A program made the translations under genes and the position numbers. This document shows positions 7,755 through 17,145 of a stretch of DNA of 64,000 bases, in pieces. Source of the DNA: Deltaproteobacteria bacterium (lineage in GTDB: Bacteria; Desulfobacterota; Desulfuromonadia; Desulfuromonadales; BM103); NCBI GenBank assembly GCA_024279915.1, contig JAJRRB010000092.1, forward strand, positions 1 through 64,000. Reading direction: 5' to 3'. Position 1 is the stretch's first letter. The number at the start of each line of letters is the position of its first letter. A model generated the notes under the pieces. The model had not been told where the DNA came from and made no database searches. It saw nothing but the letters and a program-made list of their open reading frames with translations.

Positions 7755-8261
7755 ATGATAATCGAACACAAAGGTGTTGTCCCACAGATCGACGCATCAG
7801 TTTTTCTTGCGCCCAGCGCTTGTGTTATTGGCGATGTCCAGATAGGCGAAAAGTCGAGCCTCTGGTTCAACGTCATTGTCCGTGGTGACGTTAACTTTAT
7901 CCGCATCGGTCGCCGATCAAACATCCAGGACGGTTCGGTTATTCACGTAACTCGAGAGACTCATCCGACTGTTGTCGGTGATGATGTCACCGTAGGACAC
8001 AGCGTAACTCTGCATGGTTGCACTGTTAACGACGGATGCCTCATCGGCATCGGGGCCATTGTTTTGGATGGTGCTGTGATTGGCGCTTCGTCATTGGTTG
8101 CAGCTGGTTCAGTTGTCGCGCCGGGGACGCAAATTCCGCCAAGGTCGTTGGTTATGGGTAGCCCCGGTCGTGTGAAGAGAGAGTTGACAGAGGATGAATG
8201 CACGCATATTCATTCTTTTGCTGAGCGCTATATTCGGTATCAGGAAGATTATCGTCCATAA
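7755..8261 (+). CDS. Gamma carbonic anhydrase-like hexapeptide-repeat protein (YrdA family)
   Basis: 168 residues built of left-handed beta-helix hexapeptide repeats (Ile-Gly-Asp-Val, Ile-Gly-Arg, Ile-Gly-Ile-Gly-Ala and so on). The metal-binding histidines of gamma-class enzymes are visible: one in Ser-Val-Ile-His-Val-Thr and two in Val-Gly-His-Ser-Val-Thr-Leu-His-Gly. The family binds Zn or Fe as trimers; carbonic anhydrase activity is proven for only some members, and others act as PaaY-like thioesterases. It is a single gene, close to the OmpA-family gene downstream. Confidence 0.87.
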   Translation: MIIEHKGVVPQIDASVFLAPSACVIGDVQIGEKSSLWFNVIVRGDVNFIRIGRRSNIQDGSVIHVTRETHPTVVGDDVTVGHSVTLHGCTVNDGCLIGIGAIVLDGAVIGASSLVAAGSVVAPGTQIPPRSLVMGSPGRVKRELTEDECTHIHSFAERYIRYQEDYRP

Positions 8262-8344
8262 GTGTAAAGGATTAGTTGATTTTGTCGTTTCTCAATGTTA
8301 AAAATAGCAGGTTTTTTAACTCCATTAAGGATTCTTCACGGTTT

Positions 8345-9985
8345 ATGCTCCGTTTTGTTTTTTTTCTTTGCTTATCCTTGTCTTTCTCGTTGCTGAATAG
8401 CTCAGTAGCCCAGGCAACCTCCACCCAGTTTGGTGACACGGGACTACTTTCGCAACCGACAGCACAGACCCTTAACGAAGGGAATATCTGTGTCGGTCTC
8501 TGGGCGAACTGCTCCGACGGGGTCGACACTGACTCCAATCTTTCCAGCTCTTCAAGCACGATCATCCCGGCAACTATTACCATGGGCCTCGGTACCTTTA
8601 TGGAAGTGTACGGCTCCTATCCAAATCTGCTCTTTAACGGCGATGAGGACAGCAGCGGACGTGGCTCTGCGAACGTCGGGTTTAAGTTTCGTGTTTACGG
8701 TAAACGGTCGGACAGTTTTCGTCTGGCTGTTGATCTGCAAGGTCGTCGTTCTATTTCTGATGATCCGGAGTTTGATGGGCTCACGGATTATGTCAGTCGT
8801 TTCATTGCTACGCTCAAGAGGGATACTTTTGCCATTCACGGCAATGTTGGATATGTCGTCAACGATTCCCCTGGATCCATTGATTATGATGACCAAGCAC
8901 TGCTGGGCGGTGGGATAGAGTACTCTCTTTCCACCCGTTTGCGCCTGATTGCCGAGGCTTCTATCGAGACAGAAAAGATTTCCGGTCTTGGCGCACCCAG
9001 CGAAGTTACAGCGGGATTTCAGTACTTTATCACCCCTCATTTAACGATGAATCTTGGTGGCTCAGTAGGCCTCTCAGATGCCAGCCCGGACTGGCGTATT
9101 CTCCTGGGCATGACGACCTGTCAAGGCGTTGGTACCTACAACAGGCCCGTACCCAAGATGGTTGATCCCGGCGATGAGTTCGAGGAACAGCCTGAGCCGA
9201 TTCGGGTGAGTAAGATCAGAATATTGACCTCTTTGATTGCAAGGGCGTCTGTTGCAGAGTCGCCAATCAGTCATCTGGAAGTCCCCATAAAAAACCCGAA
9301 TGAGACCTTTACCATTGATCCCTCCGATCGCCTTGCGGGGCCGGGGCTGGGATCTCTTAATGTTTCGCCTGTCGGGCCAATGGGCTCCATGACTTCTACA
9401 CAAAAAGCATCCCTTCCTGATCAACCTTTTCCTGCCAAGATCCTCCGCCGCTTTCGTTTCCCTGCGCTCACGTTTTCTTTTAACCAATGGGACCTCTCGG
9501 AAGAAGGGCGCAGATCTATATCACTGGTTGCAGAGGAACTTCGCAAGGAAAACAAATACTTCATTGTCAGTATCGAAGGTCACACTGACGATATTGGCTC
9601 TGATATATACAACCAGACCCTTTCATTTAAACGAGCTGTTACTGCAGCGACTCACTTAGTGCTGCGTGATGGATTTGACCCGACAAGAATTTTTGTTAAG
9701 GGTTATGGCGAGAGTCGCCCGATTGACGATAATTCTACTGATGATGGGCGTTCTCTGAATCGCCGTGTAGAACTTCTTATTCTGGTGCCTGAAGGATATG
9801 AAGAGTTTGAGCCTGAGCCTCCCGGCAATAAGGTGGACGGTGCTACTATCGGTGATGATAGTGTCTTTTTACAGAAGGACCCCGGTATTGACCAGCTTGC
9901 GATTGAGCAGGCCATTATGGAAAAAACCGGGGCTGAAACGGCTCAACCAACTGGCGCGTTCAGCCAGATTGATAAGGTAAAGTAA
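8345..9985 (+). CDS. Outer-membrane/periplasmic protein with C-terminal OmpA domain
   Basis: From ATG 8345 the protein has 546 residues and a clean signal peptide (Met-Leu-Arg then a long hydrophobic core ending Ala-Gln-Ala). A TTG at 8276 with AAAGG upstream would add 23 residues. The first 250 residues alternate in beta-strand pattern like an outer-membrane barrel; a proline-rich linker follows, then an OmpA peptidoglycan-binding domain with Glu-Gly-His-Thr-Asp, Gly-Glu-Ser-Arg-Pro and Asn-Arg-Arg-Val-Glu. The tail carries Ile-Glu-Gln-Ala-Ile-Met-Glu-Lys, a motif repeated in the next gene. It probably tethers the outer membrane to the wall. Confidence 0.82.
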   Translation: MLRFVFFLCLSLSFSLLNSSVAQATSTQFGDTGLLSQPTAQTLNEGNICVGLWANCSDGVDTDSNLSSSSSTIIPATITMGLGTFMEVYGSYPNLLFNGDEDSSGRGSANVGFKFRVYGKRSDSFRLAVDLQGRRSISDDPEFDGLTDYVSRFIATLKRDTFAIHGNVGYVVNDSPGSIDYDDQALLGGGIEYSLSTRLRLIAEASIETEKISGLGAPSEVTAGFQYFITPHLTMNLGGSVGLSDASPDWRILLGMTTCQGVGTYNRPVPKMVDPGDEFEEQPEPIRVSKIRILTSLIARASVAESPISHLEVPIKNPNETFTIDPSDRLAGPGLGSLNVSPVGPMGSMTSTQKASLPDQPFPAKILRRFRFPALTFSFNQWDLSEEGRRSISLVAEELRKENKYFIVSIEGHTDDIGSDIYNQTLSFKRAVTAATHLVLRDGFDPTRIFVKGYGESRPIDDNSTDDGRSLNRRVELLILVPEGYEEFEPEPPGNKVDGATIGDDSVFLQKDPGIDQLAIEQAIMEKTGAETAQPTGAFSQIDKVK

Positions 9986-10020
9986 AGATTAATGGACTGC
10001 ATAAGCAAAAGGGGCTAATC

Positions 10021-10998
10021 GTGCGATTCTTAGTCATTATTGTAACTCTGGTGTGCATCGGCTCTCCACTGGCCTTCGCTAGTAATGGGACAAGCTTCGA
10101 TGAGTTTGTCAAAAGTCGAGAGATTGTTACGACTCTCTACTTCCAACCTAACAATGAGGACCTGAGCGGCAGTGAGCGCGAGCGTCTCTCCGGGACCATT
10201 GACAAGCTTCGAGAGCTACAGAAAAGTGGGCGCATGATTCGCGTTGAGGGCTTTTCAAGCTCTGAAGGTGATCAGGAGAATAACTTCCGACTCTCTTTCT
10301 TTCGAGCCCGCTCCGTTGCTGTCCTGATTGAAGCCAATGGCCTGCCATCTGAGGTGACCCTGACCGGATATGGTGATTTGCTTGCCAACTCTAACGACCC
10401 CAATAAGGAACGCCGTGTGGAGATCGCTTCATATCTCAAGCCGGTTGGTATGAAAAGAGTGAAGGTAGCCAAAAAGAAAATGACACAGGGCTCTGAGCTC
10501 AGCGCGATCCAAATCGCTCCAAAAGAGCAGATCATTGATTCATATACGGTAGAACAAGCAATTAGAAGGAAGATAGAAATCAAAAATAAGGCTCTTGCAG
10601 AACGAAATCAAACGATAGGTGGGGAGTTATTGCCAGGTCTGAGCCAGACAGAAAATGTGATTGATTTTTCAGATAGCCTGGATCGTGGTTATACGCAATG
10701 GCGCAAAAGTGTAGATCCTGATTATGCACCGAAGTTGAGCCAGTCAAGACAAGCTGCCAGCAGGGACTTGAACCGAGGTTACAGCCAGTCGAAGCAAGCG
10801 GTTGATAAGAACCTGAATCGTGGCTATAGTCAATCGCATCAAGCGATTGACAATGACCTCAAACGCGGCTACAGCCAGTCCAAGCAAGCGACGGACAGCG
10901 ACCTCAAGCGTGGCTACAGTCAGTCCAAGCAAGCGACGGATAGCGATCTCAAGCGTGGTTACAGTCAGTCCAAGCAAGCAACTGATAGTGAACTGTAA
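10021..10998 (+). CDS. OmpA-domain protein with 15-residue repeats, cut by an in-frame TAA
   Basis: 325 residues from GTG 10021, with a signal peptide ending at Ala-Phe-Ala. An OmpA-like domain at about 35-140 has Glu-Gly-Phe-Ser-Ser-Ser and Arg-Arg-Val-Glu. A linker with Thr-Val-Glu-Gln-Ala-Ile-Arg follows, then five near-identical 15-residue repeats (Arg-Gly-Tyr-Ser-Gln-Ser-Lys-Gln-Ala core) rich in Ser, Gln and charge. The TAA at 10996-10998 replaces the repeat's Lys/Asn codon, yet the frame stays open for 60 more codons carrying the family's C-terminal motif. It follows the OmpA gene by 35 bp in the same direction, so both may be co-transcribed. Confidence 0.72.
   Translation: MRFLVIIVTLVCIGSPLAFASNGTSFDEFVKSREIVTTLYFQPNNEDLSGSERERLSGTIDKLRELQKSGRMIRVEGFSSSEGDQENNFRLSFFRARSVAVLIEANGLPSEVTLTGYGDLLANSNDPNKERRVEIASYLKPVGMKRVKVAKKKMTQGSELSAIQIAPKEQIIDSYTVEQAIRRKIEIKNKALAERNQTIGGELLPGLSQTENVIDFSDSLDRGYTQWRKSVDPDYAPKLSQSRQAASRDLNRGYSQSKQAVDKNLNRGYSQSHQAIDNDLKRGYSQSKQATDSDLKRGYSQSKQATDSDLKRGYSQSKQATDSEL
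10771..10995 (+). repeat. Five tandem 45-bp coding repeats
   Basis: Units at 10771, 10816, 10861, 10906 and 10951, each encoding 15 residues. The last three are nearly identical at the DNA level, indicating recent expansion by slippage or recombination. A partial sixth unit continues after the TAA stop. Confidence 0.9.
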
Positions 10999-11181
10999 CG
11001 TGGCTACAGCCAGTGGCAAAAAAACACCGACCCGGAGATGGCTCCAGGCGTAACTCAGATCATGCCGTTTAAGGCTCCTTTCATCGATGCCCTCATGATT
11101 GAACAAGCCATTATGGAAAAGATCGGAGCTGCACCGTTGGCACCTTCAGGAACTGTCTCTCTGGCTGATGTTGGGTATTAG
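10999..11181 (+). pseudogene. In-frame continuation of the repeat protein after the TAA
   Basis: 60 codons plus TAG 11179-11181, in the same frame as the preceding ORF. It begins Arg-Gly-Tyr-Ser-Gln-Trp, the unit that also opens the repeat region upstream, and contains Ile-Glu-Gln-Ala-Ile-Met-Glu-Lys-Ile-Gly-Ala, the C-terminal motif shared with the preceding OmpA-family protein. It is therefore the original C-terminus, separated by one nonsense codon. Confidence 0.7.
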
Positions 11182-11270
11182 AGACAATATCTATCCCTGT
11201 TCAATTTATATGTTATGATTTCAGAATTCATTTGATTAAGTCGTTGCTGAATTAAGAGGGATTTGTCGTT

Positions 11271-11747
11271 ATGGTGAAGCTAAAAGATTTTTCTACGATT
11301 AAAGACAGCATAATGCTTCAAGGCTTTTCCGATGAGGAGTTGAGTAAGCTTGCCGAGTTTTGCGAGATGCGTGAAATGGGTGAGGGCACGACAGTTTTTA
11401 TCGAAAATATGCCGGGTGAATCGCTTTTTCTGGTCAAGAAGGGCACAATTCGTATTTCCAAGATGTTTGCTGAAGGGGATGAGAAAACCCTTGTTGTACT
11501 TGGCTCCGAAGATATTTTTGGCGAAATGGCTGTCATCGATGGTTTGCCTCGTTCTGCGACTGCCCGTGTCGCTGAAGACGCCGACCTGATTAGCCTCAAG
11601 AAGAATGATCTTGAGCGGCTTTGCCAGGATGACGCCGCTCTTGCACTAAAACTTGTTAGTAATATCGTTAAAGTGTTCAGCAAGCGTGTACGTGAAGCTA
11701 ATGAAGAATACCGCGATATGTTGATCTGGTCGTTGCAAAAGCCCTAA
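11271..11747 (+). CDS. Cyclic-nucleotide-binding (CRP-like) domain protein without HTH
   Basis: 158 residues. A single cNMP-binding beta-roll at about residues 15-125 has Gly-Glu-Ser-Leu-Phe-Leu and the phosphate-binding-cassette-like segment Phe-Gly-Glu-Met-Ala followed by Arg-Ser-Ala-Thr-Ala. The protein ends in a helix and has no HTH, so it is a ligand sensor rather than a CRP/FNR transcription factor. The partner is unknown. A GTG/ATG choice is not an issue: AGAGGGA lies upstream of the ATG. It is followed within 18 bp by a lipoprotein gene, suggesting co-transcription. Confidence 0.82.
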   Translation: MVKLKDFSTIKDSIMLQGFSDEELSKLAEFCEMREMGEGTTVFIENMPGESLFLVKKGTIRISKMFAEGDEKTLVVLGSEDIFGEMAVIDGLPRSATARVAEDADLISLKKNDLERLCQDDAALALKLVSNIVKVFSKRVREANEEYRDMLIWSLQKP

Positions 11748-11765
11748 GCAATCCGGAGTCTGACC

Positions 11766-12401
11766 ATGCGGACGATCCACATTCTGACTGCTTTGCTTCT
11801 CCTTTTTTGCTCAGCCTGTACTGTTAGCGTTACCCCCATCGCCACTACCACTGGCATCATTAACTCTGAAGAAAAATCAATTACCGAAATACGTGATGGG
11901 GTGGCTTTTACTGTCAAGCTCGACGAATTGAGTATGGCGCCTTACCAGATGGTAGACAACATTACATCGTTTCATGTGTCTATAGACAACCGTACGGCAG
12001 AACAGATTTCATTCCCATCGCAAGCTTTTATTCTCAAAGATGGCAGCGCTCGCCAGTATCGTTCAATCACTCCGGAAAGAGTCCGTGAAATTGTCAGTAA
12101 AGACACCGTTTACCTGATCCCTTATCCTTATGTTGGTTATTACTATCTTAACGATCAGGCGAGAGTTTCGAACGCTGACACCTTCTCCAGCTCACTGCCA
12201 TTCTACGCCGAATACCACCCACAGGACATTTTTACCCGTGCACTGACTGAAGAACCTATTCTGAAAGGTTCGAAGGTTGCCGGGCTTGTTTATTTTATTG
12301 TTGACCTGGAAAAAAGCGATTATGCAGAGATCCAGGTTTTCTCCGATACGAAAACCTCTGGTGAGCCTCTTGCAAAGTTCCAGTTCTCGATTAAAAAATA
12401 A
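11766..12401 (+). CDS. Predicted lipoprotein of unknown function
   Basis: 211 residues with a lipoprotein signal: hydrophobic core then Leu-Phe-Cys-Ser-Ala-Cys, so Cys18 is the likely lipidated residue. The rest is beta-rich with Tyr-Pro-Tyr-Val-Gly-Tyr-Tyr-Tyr in the middle, and its layout (extracellular immunoglobulin-like strands, Val-Ser-Ile-Asp-Asn-Arg) recalls uncharacterised Desulfuromonadia lipoproteins. I do not recognise a named family. It sits 18 bp after the cNMP-binding protein. Confidence 0.72.
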   Translation: MRTIHILTALLLLFCSACTVSVTPIATTTGIINSEEKSITEIRDGVAFTVKLDELSMAPYQMVDNITSFHVSIDNRTAEQISFPSQAFILKDGSARQYRSITPERVREIVSKDTVYLIPYPYVGYYYLNDQARVSNADTFSSSLPFYAEYHPQDIFTRALTEEPILKGSKVAGLVYFIVDLEKSDYAEIQVFSDTKTSGEPLAKFQFSIKK

Positions 12402-12403
12402 CT

Positions 12404-12517
12404 CTTCCCAGTGAATGTACCCTTAACTCCAGGCTTATCTTTATCGATATGTTGCATAACTTCGAAAAGGTCGGCGACCATACTTTTAGCTTCGCAAAAG
12501 CTGTTGTCGGTAAATAA
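12404..12517 (+). pseudogene. Remnant of the C-terminal PhoU-like domain of a Na/Pi cotransporter
   Basis: An open stretch without its own start reads Leu-Ile-Phe-Ile-Asp-Met-Leu-His-Asn-Phe-Glu-Lys-Val-Gly-Asp-His and ends Val-Val-Gly-Lys-stop at 12515-12517. The Asn-x-Glu-Lys-x-Gly-Asp-His pattern is the PhoU-type helix found at the end of Na/Pi cotransporters. It lies two bases before the Ppx/GppA start, a phosphate-linked neighbour. Only the last 37 or so residues survive. Confidence 0.45.
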
Positions 12518-12519
12518 TA

Positions 12520-13443
12520 ATGTTAGCTGCTATTGATGCGGGGAGTAACACTCTACGTTTACTGGTTGGCGAGATCATTGCGGGGAAGATTGTCCCACAG
12601 CTTTATCTGCGTCGTATTTGCCGACTGGCTGGTGGCTTTACAGAAGAGGCGGGGCTGTCTCTCGCGGCAAAGGAACGTACTCTTTTAGCCTTTCAGGAAC
12701 TTGCCGAGACCTGTCGACAGTTTGATGTCCAACAGATATCAGCAGTTGGTACCGCCGCATTTCGCCAAGCCGTCAATGGTGAAGAGTTTGTCCGTGAAAT
12801 CAGACAGGCAACACAACTACCTCTTGAAATTATCAGTGGAGACAGAGAGGCTGAAAACATGGCCAACGGCGTCCTGAGCGCAATTGAGCCAATACCAGCA
12901 GAAGCACTGATTATTGATATCGGTGGTGCCAGCACAGAGTTTGTCCTTTGCTTGCAGCAGAAGGCTGTCTGGTCACGCAGTATCCCCTTAGGTGTCGTGC
13001 GCCTCACAGAAGGCTTTCTATCAACAGAACAGCGCCGTCAGGCTATTGACGATTTCCTTACTGCGCTGATTATTGAATTAACCATAATCTGTCAATCTCT
13101 GGAAGTTGATTTGACTGCGCTTACTTTGGTTGGTACGGCTGGCACCGTAACGACTCTGGCAGCTCTTGATCTGCAAATGACGGAATATGACTGGCGACGC
13201 GTCAATAACTACTCTTTACCGCTGTCTCGTTTACAACAGTGGCAATCCAGGCTTGCCCCTTTGAGCCCCGTTGATCGTGAAGTATTACCCGGTATGGAAG
13301 CTGGACGTGGAGACCTCATCGTCTCCGGATTGGCAATTATACTTTGCCTGATGCAGAAAATGGGTTCTGATTCTTTAATTGCCAGTGATTTCGGAATTCT
13401 GGAGGGACTGCTGCTCTCCATGGATGAGAGTGCTCAGCCTTAG
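12520..13443 (+). CDS. Ppx/GppA family exopolyphosphatase
   Basis: 307 residues. Family motifs are Ala-Ile-Asp-Ala-Gly-Ser-Asn-Thr at residues 4-11, Ser-Ala-Val-Gly-Thr-Ala-Ala-Phe-Arg near 72, [10 protein letters not shown] near 128, and Val-Gly-Thr-Ala-Gly-Thr near 205. The length equals the catalytic core alone, as in short bacterial Ppx proteins; it hydrolyses polyphosphate and/or pppGpp in the cytoplasm. No clear Shine-Dalgarno is seen, so translation may depend on the upstream frame. Confidence 0.88.
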   Translation: MLAAIDAGSNTLRLLVGEIIAGKIVPQLYLRRICRLAGGFTEEAGLSLAAKERTLLAFQELAETCRQFDVQQISAVGTAAFRQAVNGEEFVREIRQATQLPLEIISGDREAENMANGVLSAIEPIPAEALIIDIGGASTEFVLCLQQKAVWSRSIPLGVVRLTEGFLSTEQRRQAIDDFLTALIIELTIICQSLEVDLTALTLVGTAGTVTTLAALDLQMTEYDWRRVNNYSLPLSRLQQWQSRLAPLSPVDREVLPGMEAGRGDLIVSGLAIILCLMQKMGSDSLIASDFGILEGLLLSMDESAQP

Positions 13444-13571
13444 CTCTTTTCCGGTATTGTATGCCACATTTCCAAGCCATTTCGTTGACAATTCAGCTTT
13501 GTCTCCGTTATTATTCACGCCCACGGAAGACTGATTCACCTTCATCAATATTCGAGAGTAAGGATGCAGAA

Positions 13572-14873
13572 ATGATCTGGGATGATGAGTTCGAAACAAT
13601 GCCACGCGAAACACTTCAGTCACTTCAGGCGAAACGCTTGCAGCAAGTTGCAGAGCGTGTTTATGCCCTGGTTCCTTTCTACAAACAGCAGTTTGACAAA
13701 GCCGGTGTCAAGCCGGAGAAGATTAAGTCACTTGATGATCTTCAGCGTCTGCCGTTCACGCTCAAACAGGATATGCGTGACAACTATCCATATGGCCTGT
13801 TTGCCAGACCTCTCGATCAAATTGTTCGAATTCATGCTTCGTCAGGAACGACGGGTAAGCCGACTGTCGTCGGTTATACGCGCCGTGACATTGAGAACTG
13901 GACTGAGCTGATGGCTCGTTCGTTTGTTGCCGCTGGGGCCAATCGAGGCGACATTCTCCATAATGCCTACGGTTACGGTCTATTCACCGGCGGACTCGGA
14001 GCGCATTATGGTGCCGAAAGAATCGGTGCCTCGGTCATTCCCATGTCTGGCGGAAATACCAAGAAACAGCTGATGATTATGCGCGACTTCGGCTCTACTT
14101 TACTGACCTGCACACCGTCCTACAGTCTATATCTTGCCGAAGCTGCAGCGGAAGAGGGGTTTGATATCCGTAGCTTCAAGCTGCGTATAGGAATCCTCGG
14201 TGCTGAACCCTGGTCTGAGAAAATGCGTAACGAAATTGAGGCCAAGGTTGGTATCAAAGCAGTTGACATCTATGGCTTGTCAGAGATCCTCGGGCCTGGT
14301 GTCGGTATCGAATGTATTGAAGCTCAGAGCGGCCTGCATATCTGGGAGGATCACTTCATCCCGGAGATTATCGATCCAATCACAGGAGATTTACTGCCAG
14401 AAGGAGAGCAGGGAGAGCTGGTTATCACAACGATCACCAAAGAAGGTATCCCCTTAATCCGGTATCGAACCCGTGACATAACACGGATTATCGCTGAGCC
14501 GTGCATCTGTGGTCGTACTCATAGACGCCTGGAACGTATGTGTGGTCGTTCTGACGATATGTTGATCATTCGTGGCGTTAATGTCTATCCGTCGCAGATC
14601 GAAAGTGTTCTCATGAACATTGATGGGGTCGAACCGCATTACATGTTGATTGTTGACCGCGAGGGGACTCTTGATACCCTCGAAGTTCAGGTTGAAGTCA
14701 ATGAACAGACTTTCTCTGATGAAATCAAAATTCTACAGGGGCTCTCTCGCCGCATAGAGAAAGAAATTAAAGACCTGCTCGGTATTAGCTGTCGTACTCG
14801 TCTTGTGGAGCCAAAGACCATTGCACGTAGTGAAGGGAAAGCTCAGCGGGTTATAGATAATCGACCGAAATAA
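13572..14873 (+). CDS. paaK: Phenylacetate-CoA ligase family protein, copy 1
   Basis: 433 residues from ATG 13572 (AAGGATG ribosome site); a longer reading from 13461 adds 37 low-quality residues. ANL-superfamily motifs are present: Ser-Ser-Gly-Thr-Thr-Gly-Lys-Pro-Thr (AMP/P-loop), Tyr-Gly-Leu-Ser-Glu and Tyr-Arg-Thr-Arg-Asp. It adenylates an aryl acid such as phenylacetate and transfers it to CoA. In Geobacter relatives these genes sit with indolepyruvate oxidoreductase, which makes aryl-CoA from aromatic amino acids; that gene is not in the window. An ACT protein and a second ligase follow. Confidence 0.9.
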   Translation: MIWDDEFETMPRETLQSLQAKRLQQVAERVYALVPFYKQQFDKAGVKPEKIKSLDDLQRLPFTLKQDMRDNYPYGLFARPLDQIVRIHASSGTTGKPTVVGYTRRDIENWTELMARSFVAAGANRGDILHNAYGYGLFTGGLGAHYGAERIGASVIPMSGGNTKKQLMIMRDFGSTLLTCTPSYSLYLAEAAAEEGFDIRSFKLRIGILGAEPWSEKMRNEIEAKVGIKAVDIYGLSEILGPGVGIECIEAQSGLHIWEDHFIPEIIDPITGDLLPEGEQGELVITTITKEGIPLIRYRTRDITRIIAEPCICGRTHRRLERMCGRSDDMLIIRGVNVYPSQIESVLMNIDGVEPHYMLIVDREGTLDTLEVQVEVNEQTFSDEIKILQGLSRRIEKEIKDLLGISCRTRLVEPKTIARSEGKAQRVIDNRPK

Positions 14874-15070
14874 CTAGTTTTCGTCTGGAAACGGCCCTTT
14901 TCCGCAATCTCAGCGTCAATCTGCACATTTGATTGTGCGGCGTAAAGTACTACGACTCTGCTCAAATGCTTGATTTCCTCGACCTTGCGAAAAATTGCTC
15001 GTTTCCAAATCGAAAGCTATGCTCGTATTCATCCAGAGTTTCCAGATGAACACAACTAGAAGGGGTTGTT

Positions 15071-15502
15071 ATGAAAGTTAAACAGATTTCCATTTTCATC
15101 GAAAACAAATCAGGTCGCCTTGCGGAAGTTACCCGTCTCCTGGGTGAGAAGGGCGTCAATATCCAGGCACTGTCCCTAGCTGACACATCTGATTTCGGTA
15201 TTTTACGCCTTCTTGTCGACAACACGGATGTTGCTCTGGAAACCTTGAAAGAGGGTGGCTTCACCGTTAACAAGACAGAAGTTGTTGCCGTTGAAGTCCC
15301 TGACCAGCCAGGCGGGTTGTGTGAGATCCTGCAAGTTCTGGATAAAACAGAAGTCAATGTTGAGTACATGTATGCTTTCGTTGCACGCAATGTTGGTAAC
15401 GCAGTGATTATCTTCCGCTTTGATGAAATTGACAGCGCCATAGAGACGTTGCAAAAGGAGGGTGTAAACCTCCTCACCAGGGAACAGCTTTACGGCCTTT
15501 AA
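15071..15502 (+). CDS. Tandem ACT-domain regulatory protein
   Basis: 143 residues forming two ACT domains: residues 1-68 (Glu-Asn-Lys-Ser-Gly-Arg-Leu-Ala-Glu-Val) and 72-140 (Asp-Gln-Pro-Gly-Gly-Leu-Cys-Glu-Ile). ACT pairs bind amino acids at their interface. Lying between two aryl-CoA ligases, it probably senses an aromatic amino acid and modulates the pathway, as in similar deltaproteobacterial clusters. AGAAGGGG ribosome site. Confidence 0.87.
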   Translation: MKVKQISIFIENKSGRLAEVTRLLGEKGVNIQALSLADTSDFGILRLLVDNTDVALETLKEGGFTVNKTEVVAVEVPDQPGGLCEILQVLDKTEVNVEYMYAFVARNVGNAVIIFRFDEIDSAIETLQKEGVNLLTREQLYGL

Positions 15503-15551
15503 ACAGGATCTTGTAGCGATTCTTTAATGTCAACTATTAAACAACACGGTA

Positions 15552-16865
15552 ATGATTGTGAATCATAATATCTGGGATCCTCTCCACGAATGCCTGGAAC
15601 GAAGAGACCTTGAACGTCTGCAACTGGCGCGCTTACGCGCCACTCTTGCACGGGTCTCTCAGGTTCCGTGCTATCAGAACAAATTCAAACAAGCTGGTGT
15701 CGGTCCTGACGATATCCATACTCTTGAAGATCTGGCAAAGCTACCATTTACGGTCAAGGACGATTTACGCCAGAATTATCCATATGGCATGTTCACTGTG
15801 CCAATGCGTGATGTTGTCAGAATCCACTCATCTTCCGGTACAACCGGGAAACCTACTGTTGTTGGTTATTCCCGAAAAGACCTGAATGACTGGTCAAATC
15901 TAGTGGCTCGTTTTATGACTGCCGCTGGTGTCGTAGCAGACGATATTGTGCATATTGCGTTCGGCTACGGTCTTTTTACTGGCGCCTTTGGTTTGCACTA
16001 TGGCGCGGAGATGATTGGCTCAGCCGTTATCCCCATGTCCGGTGGTAATACTGAGCGTCAGATTATGATTCTCAAGGATTATGAGGCAACAGCACTGGTT
16101 TGTACGCCGTCTTATGCACTCACTCTGGCTGATCGTATCGCAAAGATGGGCCACGATCCACGGACTTACTTAAGCCTGAAGGTCGGACTGTTTGGTGGCG
16201 AGCCCTGGAGTGAGGAGCTGCGGCGTGAGATTGAAAGCCGTTTGAATATCATTGCGACTGACAACTATGGGCTCTCAGAAATTATTGGTCCAGGCGTCGC
16301 TGGTGAGTGCCTCTGCAAAAAAGGAATGCATATATTTGAAGACCACTTCATTCCGGAGATTATCAACCCTGATACAGGTGAAGTTCTGCCGCCGGGAGAG
16401 AAGGGCGAGCTTGTTCTCACGAACATTGTCCAGGAAGCAATGCCCCTGATCCGCTACCGAACCCGCGATATCACCTGTCTTCACTATGATAAATGTGAAT
16501 GTGGCCGTACTTTGGTACGCATGGAAAAAACCATGGGACGCACTGACGACATGCTGATTATCAAGGGTGTCAACGTCTTCCCGACCCAGATCGAAGAAGT
16601 TCTCTTCCAGGTTGAAGGTTGTGAGCCACACTATCAATTGATTATTGAAAGGAAAGGAACCCTTGATACTCTTGAGGTCCATATTGAGGTCAACGAGAAC
16701 ATCTTTTTTGATGAGATGAGGAAGCAGCGTGCCTTTGTCGAGATGCTGGAAAAACGCCTGGCAACCAACATTGGACTGCACGCCAAGATAAAGCTGGTAG
16801 AGCCTTCGCTTATACCTCGCCATGAAGGTAAAGCAAACCGTATTATTGACAAAAGAAACAAATAA
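15552..16865 (+). CDS. paaK: Phenylacetate-CoA ligase family protein, copy 2
   Basis: 437 residues with the same motifs as copy 1 (Ser-Ser-Gly-Thr-Thr-Gly-Lys-Pro, Tyr-Gly-Leu-Ser-Glu, Tyr-Arg-Thr-Arg-Asp, and a Cys-x-Cys-Gly-Arg-Thr segment). The two are about 60% alike by inspection and diverge most in the N-terminal 40 residues. Probably different aryl substrates (phenylacetate, 4-hydroxyphenylacetate or indoleacetate). The start chosen has no strong Shine-Dalgarno. It lies 49 bp after the ACT gene. Confidence 0.9.
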   Translation: MIVNHNIWDPLHECLERRDLERLQLARLRATLARVSQVPCYQNKFKQAGVGPDDIHTLEDLAKLPFTVKDDLRQNYPYGMFTVPMRDVVRIHSSSGTTGKPTVVGYSRKDLNDWSNLVARFMTAAGVVADDIVHIAFGYGLFTGAFGLHYGAEMIGSAVIPMSGGNTERQIMILKDYEATALVCTPSYALTLADRIAKMGHDPRTYLSLKVGLFGGEPWSEELRREIESRLNIIATDNYGLSEIIGPGVAGECLCKKGMHIFEDHFIPEIINPDTGEVLPPGEKGELVLTNIVQEAMPLIRYRTRDITCLHYDKCECGRTLVRMEKTMGRTDDMLIIKGVNVFPTQIEEVLFQVEGCEPHYQLIIERKGTLDTLEVHIEVNENIFFDEMRKQRAFVEMLEKRLATNIGLHAKIKLVEPSLIPRHEGKANRIIDKRNK

Positions 16866-16928
16866 ATAGGCATCTATCTACTTGTTTTATATATGTATTT
16901 ATTGTGTTTGCCCACCCATGAATAGTTC

Positions 16929-16957
16929 TTGACAAAAGGGTTGTTATAAACAATAAT
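16929..16957 (+). promoter_or_regulatory. Promoter of tRNA-Pro
   Basis: TTGACA (16929-16934), exactly 17-nt spacer, AATAAT (16952-16957), ten bases before the mature tRNA start. Confidence 0.75.
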
Positions 16958-16966
16958 TCGATCCGT

Positions 16967-17043
16967 CGGGCTGTAGCGCAGTCTGGTAGCGCACTTGACT
17001 GGGGGTCAAGGTGTCGGAGGTTCAAATCCTCTCAGCCCGACCA
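16967..17043 (+). tRNA. tRNA-Pro (anticodon GGG), CCA encoded
   Basis: 77 nt. Acceptor CGGGCTG pairs with CAGCCCG; D-arm with GCGC/GCGC, anticodon stem CTTGA/TCAAG around loop CTGGGGG (anticodon GGG), T-loop GGTTCAAATCC. CCA at 17041-17043 is encoded. Confidence 0.96.
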
Positions 17044-17052
17044 AAAATATCA

Positions 17053-17088
17053 GCCACTTAGCTTAATTGCTAGGTGGCTTCTTTTTTG
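17053..17088 (+). terminator. Terminator of tRNA-Pro
   Basis: Stem GCCACTTAGC (17053-17062) with GCTAGGTGGC (17069-17078), one wobble, then TTCTTTTTT. Confidence 0.85.
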
Positions 17089-17145
17089 TTTGGGTGTACT
17101 TTACGATGTACTTTGTTTTTTCCTTGTCACTGTCGAACAACCCGT

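Noticed and set aside
10771-10995. Regular 45-bp repeats, CRISPR-like at first sight
   Set aside because: They are coding repeats without spacers, in frame with an OmpA-domain protein.
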